This document shows positions 39,399 through 44,489 of a stretch of DNA of 44,489 nucleotides, one piece after another. Numbering within the stretch: the stretch's first letter is position 1; every line of letters starts with the position of its first letter. The notes under the pieces are model-generated. The model was not told the DNA's origin, made no database searches, and saw only the letters and a program-made list of their open reading frames with translations. Origin of the DNA: Bacilli bacterium (GTDB lineage: Bacteria; Bacillota_I; Bacilli_A; RFN20; CAG-826); the NCBI GenBank assembly GCA_016296775.1, contig JAEDIE010000007.1:1-44489 (forward strand), read 5' to 3'. The position numbers and the translations under genes are program-made.

Positions 39399-40572
39399 AT
39401 TCCTTATTTTCTTCATCCTCTTTCTTCTTTTCTATTTCTTCTTCAGTTTTATAGAAATCAGATTCATCAACTTTAACATTCATTTCGTTAAGTTCACTTT
39501 TAATTTTTTCTTGTTCTTCATCAATCTTCTTTAAAATATCTTCATAATCAACTTCATTACTTTCACTCATCTTCATTCTTATTAAAGCTCTTTCAGCATT
39601 TTGCTTTACAGTATTTGCAAATATTGTTCTCATATATAAAGAAAACACTTGATAAAAATTCATATAATGAAGGAATAAAATTGGATAAAAGATCAAAGAA
39701 ACAATAAGACCAAAAACAATTGAAGTTAAAGAGATAAATAACAAGAAAGCAAATGAATTTACATGACTTAAATTAAAGCCAAAGAATAATCCTAAATATG
39801 TAGCAATGAATACTACAAAGAAAGATACAAATATTGGCCAAGAATAAGTATAAAATCCTTTATTAACTTCTTTTCTATAAGCTCTACAAGTAAATTTAAA
39901 TAATTGATTAAATCCTCTTTTATTTAATTGAGGAAACATGCCAACTACACTATATTTTAAAATGTTAAGTAATAAAGTTTTAAAATAGAAAAATAAAACT
40001 ACTAAAAGAGCAAAGAAAGAAGATAACATTTCAGGAAGATAAAATAAATCTTCTGCTTTTTCTAATATTTCTAAAGCTTGATCTAGTTGATTAGTAGCCA
40101 TTAAACCATATACTTGATTGAATAACTCATTAACTTCTTGGTTCAAAGAAGCATATATTGAAAAGAATACTGTTCTAAATATAGAAGATAAAATTAAATA
40201 ACCTAATATAGCAAATAAAAGATTAACAAAAGAAGATAGTAAACCTTTATATGGAGGTTTAAATCCAAATGAAGCAGTTTTAAATAAACTTTTCATACCA
40301 ACTTTTTCTTTATCTTCAGTACTTAATACAACATAATTAGCATAATATGAATAAATAAAAGGAGAGAATAATCCGACAATTATGCTTAAAAATAAAGCAA
40401 GAATTAGTATTGAAAAAACATCGCTATATCCTGTATCTTTAGTTAAATAGAAGAAAAATCCACTTAATACAAAAATAATTAATATAATTAAAGAAACACC
40501 TCCACTAAGAAGGAAGGTATAACTTAATTTAGATTTATAATCTTTTAAAATTAATTTAGTCTTCTCTTTCAT
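39397..40572 (-). CDS. Unknown polytopic membrane protein
   Basis: I do not recognise a family. The 391 residues contain about seven hydrophobic helices (around 25-48, 55-80, 105-135, 182-205, 248-272, 278-305 and part of 310-330). A soluble acidic segment lies near 140-175, and a strongly charged coiled-coil C-terminus (about 340-391) rich in Glu/Lys ends EEIEKKKEDEENKE. Its start overlaps the NERD-like gene by 17 nt, so the two proteins probably act together. Last gene of the cdaA operon. Confidence 0.75.
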   Translation of the reverse strand: MKEKTKLILKDYKSKLSYTFLLSGGVSLIILIIFVLSGFFFYLTKDTGYSDVFSILILALFLSIIVGLFSPFIYSYYANYVVLSTEDKEKVGMKSLFKTASFGFKPPYKGLLSSFVNLLFAILGYLILSSIFRTVFFSIYASLNQEVNELFNQVYGLMATNQLDQALEILEKAEDLFYLPEMLSSFFALLVVLFFYFKTLLLNILKYSVVGMFPQLNKRGFNQLFKFTCRAYRKEVNKGFYTYSWPIFVSFFVVFIATYLGLFFGFNLSHVNSFAFLLFISLTSIVFGLIVSLIFYPILFLHYMNFYQVFSLYMRTIFANTVKQNAERALIRMKMSESNEVDYEDILKKIDEEQEKIKSELNEMNVKVDESDFYKTEEEIEKKKEDEENKE

Positions 40573-41257
40573 CTTGTTCTACTTGGCTCCCGTATAATCT
40601 AGAAATATCTTGAACGGCAAAATTTAATTGTTTTTCATCTATCTTTTTAACATCTCTTGCTTCTATAGATTTAATTAATTTAGGTAATCTTTTTCTTGAA
40701 ACAATATAGCTATCGTTGCTTGACATATTTTCCATATTTTTAACAATTGCATCATCGTTAATAATGACAATCGAAACAAAGAAAGAAGGATCAATTTGAG
40801 TCATTAAAGCAAGTTTCTCTACTCTTTTTTGATTTACTTTCATTGGATTTTCCATTTCATAAGTTTTACCTTTTTTATCATAGAAAATCCAAATATTATC
40901 ATCTTTTTCACCTTTGATAGCACCTCTATAGTATCTATCTTTAATAACATAAATAAACTTTTCACCGAATAAACAATGGTCAATTTGACAAATTACTTGA
41001 TCATTATTTCTTAAAATTAAATTATTAATTAAATAATAATCATTAATTTCAGCAATAGTTCTTATCTTTTTATAATATATTTTCTTAAAATTTTTGAATT
41101 GATATCTTCTTTTTGCAAAAGGGTAAACTATTAAGAATATTAAAACAATCAGAGTTATTGCACCTAAAGTGATGGCAATAATCTTAAATAAATCATCACC
41201 ACTTATCTCTGTTGAACTTGAATAAAATATATTTTTTAAAGTTTTTAATAATACCAT
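40556..41257 (-). CDS. Membrane-anchored NERD-like protein, catalytic motif lost
   Basis: One transmembrane helix (about 24-46) followed by a region like the NERD (nuclease-related) domain: D93 in VICQIDHCLFGEKFIYVI, then G-A-I-x-G and the typical ENPMKVNQKRVEKL. The Asp of QIDH is kept, but the E-x-K motif expected next (vIEvK) is IKDR, so a nuclease is unlikely and a structural or binding role more likely. The C-terminus (about 200-233) is charged. It overlaps deoD by one base and the next membrane protein by 17 nt. Confidence 0.65.
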   Translation of the reverse strand: MVLLKTLKNIFYSSSTEISGDDLFKIIAITLGAITLIVLIFLIVYPFAKRRYQFKNFKKIYYKKIRTIAEINDYYLINNLILRNNDQVICQIDHCLFGEKFIYVIKDRYYRGAIKGEKDDNIWIFYDKKGKTYEMENPMKVNQKRVEKLALMTQIDPSFFVSIVIINDDAIVKNMENMSSNDSYIVSRKRLPKLIKSIEARDVKKIDEKQLNFAVQDISRLYGSQVEQDERED

Positions 41258-41967
41258 TAGTCTGCCATTGTTAAAGCAAGTTTAAACATATCGTTTAATT
41301 TTTCTTGTCTTTCCTCTTTTGTTAAATCTTTTTCATCTTTATTGACAAATGTATCACTTACTGTAAGGATACATAAAGCTTTTTTGTGTAATCTCATAGC
41401 GTTTAAGAATAATCCATAGCTTTCCATTTCTACACCTAATATTCCTAAATCAGCAAACTTTTTATAGTAATCTTTGTTTGCATCATAGAAAACATCGCTA
41501 CTAAAAATTGGACCAACATGAACTTTTAAATTCATTTTCTTAGCATTTTCGTATGCTTTTAAAATTAATGAGAAATCACTACAAGGAGCTAAAACACCAC
41601 CTTGAAGATCAAATTGATAAGCAAAATTTGATGATGAAGAAGCACTTGTTGCAATAATAACATCACCAACGTGACATTCTTTTTGATATCCTCCACAAGT
41701 ACCAATTCTAATAATATTTTCTACTCCATAAAAAGCATAAAGTTCATATGAATAAATACCAATTGAAGGAATTCCCATACCACTAGCCATAACACTAATT
41801 TCTTTTCCTTCCATTGTTTTTCCTGTATAACCTAAAATACCTCTTGTATTTGTTACTTCTTTATAATCTTTTAAGAAGTGTTCAGCAATGTATTTAGCTC
41901 TTAAAGGATCGCCTGGCATTAATACAGTTTTAGCAAAATAAGCATCATCGTTAATATGTGTTGACAT
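41257..41967 (-). CDS. deoD: Purine nucleoside phosphorylase DeoD
   Basis: Hexameric purine nucleoside phosphorylase cleaving (deoxy)nucleosides with phosphate in purine salvage. Family blocks: STHINDDAYFAKTVLMPGDP, then LRAKYIAEHF, the phosphate-site IRIGTCGGY, VEMESYGLF (ribose-binding Met/Glu) and TVSDTF with the base-binding Asp. At 236 residues it has exactly the usual length. SD AGGAGG. Eleven nt after the Nudix gene. Confidence 0.97.
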   Translation of the reverse strand: MSTHINDDAYFAKTVLMPGDPLRAKYIAEHFLKDYKEVTNTRGILGYTGKTMEGKEISVMASGMGIPSIGIYSYELYAFYGVENIIRIGTCGGYQKECHVGDVIIATSASSSSNFAYQFDLQGGVLAPCSDFSLILKAYENAKKMNLKVHVGPIFSSDVFYDANKDYYKKFADLGILGVEMESYGLFLNAMRLHKKALCILTVSDTFVNKDEKDLTKEERQEKLNDMFKLALTMAD

Positions 41968-41978
41968 AAGTTTTCCTC

Positions 41979-42611
41979 CTATTCACAATAAATTTTTTCG
42001 CTTTTTAAGCAATTAATTATTTTATCCCAATTTTCTTGACTTACTTTATTTGATAATTTAGGTAAGTTATCGATTGAGAAAAAATTAACATCATCAGTTT
42101 CTAAATCTTCCTTTTTTAAGAAAGAATCGACCTTAGCTTTAAATGTAATTTGATATTCAGGAACACAATTTACATTTTTAGCCGCTTCTTTTTCATCATT
42201 TGGCATTCGAGAAAATAAACCAAGCAATTCAACATCTTTAATCTTAACTCCAGCTTCTTCTAAACATTCTCTTTTAGCTGATTCAACAGGAGTTTCGTAT
42301 AAGTCACACCAACCTCCTGGTAAAGAATAAGCTTGTTCTTTTATTTCTCTAACAAGAAGAATTTTGTTATCTTGCATAACTACACATCTGACACTTACAT
42401 TCGGTGTTGGATAAACATCTCTACTAAAATAATTTGGTCTATCAAAATTTAAATTAGTAAATCTATTTAATTCGTCCATTGTTAATCTTTCAATTTCATC
42501 ATAATTTTTCAATGCGTAAGGATCAGTTGAAAACAACTTACCAATTTTAGCAATAGATTGAATTTTTAAAAGATATTCGTAAAAATATTGATATTTTTGT
42601 TCCTTATTCAT
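41979..42611 (-). CDS. Nudix hydrolase
   Basis: Pyrophosphohydrolase of 210 residues with a perfect Nudix box, GG-WCDLYE-TPVESAK-RECLEEAGV (99-121, broken here for reading). The N-terminal helical part (1-65) places it in the branch with a Nudix_N domain, often active on ADP-ribose or other nucleotide sugars; the substrate is unproven. It overlaps cdaA by 8 nt and precedes deoD, so it may work on nucleotides in the same operon. Confidence 0.9.
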   Translation of the reverse strand: MNKEQKYQYFYEYLLKIQSIAKIGKLFSTDPYALKNYDEIERLTMDELNRFTNLNFDRPNYFSRDVYPTPNVSVRCVVMQDNKILLVREIKEQAYSLPGGWCDLYETPVESAKRECLEEAGVKIKDVELLGLFSRMPNDEKEAAKNVNCVPEYQITFKAKVDSFLKKEDLETDDVNFFSIDNLPKLSNKVSQENWDKIINCLKSEKIYCE

Positions 42612-43422
42612 TAGAATCCTTTCTTTTTAAAGAAATTGCATCTTCATTCATAAGGTTTTCAAAGGCTTTAATAAATACATCTGGGGAATAAGATTGGATT
42701 TCTCCATTATATGCAATTGAAATTCTTCCAGTTTCTTCACTAACAACAATTGTTACAGCATCACAAACTTCGCTTATACCAATTGAAGCTCTATGTCTTG
42801 AACCATATTTTCCAATTAAAGGTTTTGTTGTTGGATTAAAATAAACACTAGCAGCAACAATTTTATTCCCTCTAATAATGACAGCACCATCATGAAGTCT
42901 TGTACCTGGATAGAAAATAGTAATTAACAATTCTAAAGAAACAGGAGCATTAATTTTTGTACCATTTTTCATAAATCCATCAAGATTATCTTTTCTTTCA
43001 AAAGTCATAATAGCCCCAATTTTATGATTGGATAAATATAAAGTTGTTTCCCTTATGACATTATAGAAAGAATCGTGATCGAATATTTTTTCTACATCAT
43101 TACCATTTTTCTTAATTAAACCTTCTTTTTTCTTAACTTTACTTGAATTTTTATTAGCAAACAAAGATCTAACTTCAGCTAAGTTAACAATAAAGCAAAT
43201 AATAATTAATGTTACGAATAAAAATAATAATAAATTATAAAAATATTCGAGCATTAAGATATGAGATGTAATAAGTAAAACAGATAAAGCAACTGTTGCA
43301 GCTCTTACTGTATCTCTCTTTAAAAATAAAAATACAAAAACATTAACTAAAACGAGTCCTACAATAATAAGGACAAAATCTATAATTCCATTTATATTCC
43401 AACTTTCAAAAATAGTAGTCAT
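42604..43422 (-). CDS. cdaA: Diadenylate cyclase CdaA
   Basis: Makes the second messenger c-di-AMP from two ATP. Three N-terminal transmembrane helices (about 12-34, 40-55, 58-80) are followed by a linker and the DAC domain (about 110-255), with the catalytic DGA (178-180) in TRLHDGAVI and RHR (209-211) in GSRHRASIG. The enzyme is intact. In many Firmicutes cdaA is followed by cdaR and glmM; here neither follows, and a Nudix gene does. SD AAGGTG; TATAAT at 43445-43450. Confidence 0.95.
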   Translation of the reverse strand: MTTIFESWNINGIIDFVLIIVGLVLVNVFVFLFLKRDTVRAATVALSVLLITSHILMLEYFYNLLLFLFVTLIIICFIVNLAEVRSLFANKNSSKVKKKEGLIKKNGNDVEKIFDHDSFYNVIRETTLYLSNHKIGAIMTFERKDNLDGFMKNGTKINAPVSLELLITIFYPGTRLHDGAVIIRGNKIVAASVYFNPTTKPLIGKYGSRHRASIGISEVCDAVTIVVSEETGRISIAYNGEIQSYSPDVFIKAFENLMNEDAISLKRKDSNE

Positions 43423-43444
43423 AATTCACCTTTTCTTTGTAATA

Positions 43445-43450
43445 ATTATA
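43445..43450 (-). promoter_or_regulatory. -10 box of the cdaA operon
   Basis: Perfect TATAAT on the minus strand, with a weak TTTAAA 17 nt upstream. A normal leader with SD (AAGGTG) follows. Confidence 0.5.
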
Positions 43451-43524
43451 CTAACTTTAATTTAAATTTTAAATATATATTTATTTATAAATATAAGGAT
43501 GTAAAAAATATTTTTTAAAAATTT

Positions 43525-43551
43525 TTAGCAATCTACTTGACAGAGTGCTAA
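43525..43551 (+). promoter_or_regulatory. CIRCE operator 1 (HrcA site) of hsp20
   Basis: TTAGCAATC - 9 nt - GAGTGCTAA. One base differs from the consensus left arm. It covers the -35 (TTGACA) and the start of the spacer, so HrcA binding would block RNA polymerase. Confidence 0.88.
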
Positions 43552-43564
43552 AACATGATAATAT
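43537..43564 (+). promoter_or_regulatory. Promoter of hsp20
   Basis: Perfect TTGACA (43537-43542), 16-nt spacer, extended -10 TGA-TAATAT (43559-43564). It is sandwiched between two CIRCE elements. Confidence 0.8.
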
Positions 43565-43568
43565 ATAG

Positions 43569-43595
43569 TTAGCACTTGAATAATAAGAGTGCTAA
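43569..43595 (+). promoter_or_regulatory. CIRCE operator 2 (HrcA site) of hsp20
   Basis: TTAGCACTT - 9 nt - GAGTGCTAA, one base off consensus. It covers the predicted start point. Its distance from operator 1 is 44 bp, about four helical turns. Confidence 0.93.
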
Positions 43596-43618
43596 AAACC
43601 ATATAGGAGGTATTATTT

Positions 43619-44038
43619 ATGAATAACTTAACAAGACGTAACAACACATTCTGGGATCCATTTTTCCTAGATTCATTCTTTGAAAGAGGTAATACTAACA
43701 ACTCATTTATGAAAACAGACATTAAAGATCAAGGTGACCAATATGAAATGAAGATTGAATTACCTGAAGTTAAAAAAGAAGATATCAAATTATCACTTGA
43801 AGATGGATATTTGACAATAAACGCAACAATTAACGAAACTGAAGAAGAGAAAAACAAAGGAAAAATCATCCATCGCGAAAGACATTTTGGAAACTTTTCT
43901 AGAAGTTTTTATGTTGGCGAAGATGTTGAAGAAAAACATATTAAAGCCAAACTTGAAAATGGTGTTTTAACTTTAAATATTCTTAAAGTTGAAGCTATAC
44001 AAAAAGAAAAAGAGAAAAAGTATATTTCAATCGAATAA
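43619..44038 (+). CDS. Small heat-shock protein Hsp20
   Basis: ATP-independent chaperone that holds unfolding proteins. The alpha-crystallin domain (about 30-125) runs from DIKDQGDQYEMKIELPEVKKED through LEDGYLTI and HFGNFSRSF to LENGVLTLNI. The C-terminal tail is short, ending in KKYISIE with an I-x-I oligomer motif. At 139 residues it is complete. SD AGGAGG, 8 nt from the ATG. Expression should be heat-induced through HrcA, given the two CIRCE operators upstream. Confidence 0.95.
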   Translation: MNNLTRRNNTFWDPFFLDSFFERGNTNNSFMKTDIKDQGDQYEMKIELPEVKKEDIKLSLEDGYLTINATINETEEEKNKGKIIHRERHFGNFSRSFYVGEDVEEKHIKAKLENGVLTLNILKVEAIQKEKEKKYISIE

Positions 44039-44080
44039 CCAAACATCTCTCCCCATTTAAAGATTGATATACTATTTTCA

Positions 44081-44120
44081 AAAAGAACCAGGATTTCCTG
44101 GTTCTTTTCTTATTTTTTTT
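44081..44120 (+). terminator. Terminator of hsp20
   Basis: Twelve-base stem of A4-GAACCAGG / CCTGGTTC-T4 (44081-44092 with 44097-44108, loop ATTT), followed by a T-rich run. Confidence 0.9.
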
Positions 44121-44233
44121 GAAATCAAATTTATTAAAATCCTAATTTCTTCCTGAGAAAGTAATACAAAAATAAATAAAGTTTTTATATATTTATCATC
44201 TAAAGCAATGCAACAAGTAATTGAAAAACCAAC
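44121..44233. other. Intergenic stretch between hsp20 terminator and tRNA-Pro
   Basis: A/T-rich; frames crossing it on the minus strand are continuations of a chance frame over the tRNA. I see no gene here. Confidence 0.5.
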
Positions 44234-44258
44234 AAAAAAAGTCCGATAATAATCAGAC
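44234..44258 (-). terminator. Terminator of tRNA-Pro
   Basis: Stem GTCCGAT / ATCAGAC (44241-44247 with 44252-44258, one G-U pair), followed on the minus strand by seven T. Confidence 0.82.
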
Positions 44259-44272
44259 CTATTAAACTGAAA

Positions 44273-44349
44273 TGGTCGGGGCGACAGGATTTGAACCTGC
44301 GGCCTTCTGCTCCCAAAGCAGACGCGATACCAAGCTACGCTACGCCCCG
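44273..44349 (-). tRNA. tRNA-Pro (anticodon UGG)
   Basis: A 77-nt cloverleaf with encoded CCA. Acceptor CGGGGCG/CGCCCCG, anticodon loop TTTGGGA (anticodon TGG), T-arm GCAGG-TTCAAAT-CCTGT. Reads all or most CCN codons. Single-gene unit. Confidence 0.97.
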
Positions 44350-44358
44350 TTCTTATTA

Positions 44359-44387
44359 AATATATCACAAATGATTTTTTATGTTAA
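44359..44387 (-). promoter_or_regulatory. Promoter of tRNA-Pro
   Basis: Minus-strand TTAACA (44382-44387), 17-nt spacer, TATATT (44359-44364). The start would lie 2-3 nt before the tRNA. Beyond it, 44388-44489 shows nothing that I can assign. Confidence 0.6.
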
Positions 44388-44489
44388 GCACTTTTTAACA
44401 ATTTGTATATGTTTTTGCTCAATTATATTAAGAAAGTCTAAAGAATATGTGTCTAATGTCTTTATAACTCTCTAAAGTGTTACCATTTG

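Noticed and set aside
39246..39534. Two plus-strand frames of about 70 codons
   Set aside because: They include tRNA-Gly and its terminator, then run antisense into the membrane protein gene.
43525..43722. 65-codon frame on the minus strand over the hsp20 start
   Set aside because: It covers both CIRCE elements, the hsp20 promoter, the SD and the first hsp20 codons, and has no family likeness.
44078..44368. 96-codon minus frame and an opposite plus frame at 44272-44475
   Set aside because: Both run across the tRNA-Pro gene; the translated tRNA gives a typical false protein.
1..44489. CRISPR arrays, insertion sequences, prophage or toxin-antitoxin pairs
   Set aside because: No spaced direct repeats, transposase or integrase motifs or paired small toxin genes were seen in either strand.

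Overview
The window is a very AT-rich, gene-dense bacterial chromosome segment of low-GC Gram-positive type. Gene content and order (pnp - yfcE - RNase J-like - ftsK; ezrA - cysteine desulfurase - thiI; infC - rpmI - rplT behind an L20-type leader; CIRCE-controlled hsp20; cdaA) match Bacilli. No sporulation genes are seen where Bacillus subtilis carries them between pnp and ftsK. TGA is read as a stop (gene ending at 28338), so this is the standard bacterial code and not the Mycoplasma/Spiroplasma code. A reduced gut-type Bacilli/Mollicutes relative (Acholeplasma, RF39 or Erysipelotrichales-like) is my best inference. No phage, insertion sequence or CRISPR array is visible.

Layout. 1-5159: two paralogous lipoproteins, a ClC-type channel and a divergent rsmF, then plsC. 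5159-10048: ftsK, pullulanase and plsC in one minus-strand run. 10150-14687: an RNA-decay run of pnp, a YfcE-type phosphoesterase and an RNase J homologue that has lost most of its metal ligands. 14824-18850: gpmA, M18 aminopeptidase, an unknown two-helix membrane protein and an unknown lipoprotein. 18947-23938: a polyamine ABC operon potABCD with an enlarged PotA and a doubly anchored PotD. 24236-27670: argS, a divergent tRNA-Arg and an aquaporin carrying a long acidic linker and an extra cytosolic domain. 27715-30242: HAD phosphatase and flavin-reductase-like gene, then the infC-rpmI-rplT operon. 30292-34507: thiI, cysteine desulfurase, ezrA and an unlisted 58-residue membrane protein. 34550-36590: rpsD with a structured leader, a nucleotide pyrophosphatase-like phosphodiesterase and tRNA-Glu. 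36751-39359: lipoprotein hydrolase, gltX, tRNA-Gly. 39397-43422: a five-gene operon headed by cdaA. 43525-44349: tandem-CIRCE hsp20 and tRNA-Pro.

How they fit together. Most genes are housekeeping: translation (IF3, L35, L20, S4, ArgRS, GluRS, four tRNAs, RsmF, ThiI plus its sulfur donor), RNA turnover, division (FtsK, EzrA), glycolysis, c-di-AMP signalling and polyamine import. The four tRNAs are single-gene units with their own promoters and terminators. Several genes have a -10 box only 6-11 nt before the start codon and no Shine-Dalgarno site, which suggests leaderless or very short-leader transcripts, while the others have clear SD sites. The most unusual items are the aquaporin fusion, the degenerate RNase J, the NERD-like protein lacking its catalytic motif, and a 33-bp near-identical repeat found at two distant intergenic sites.
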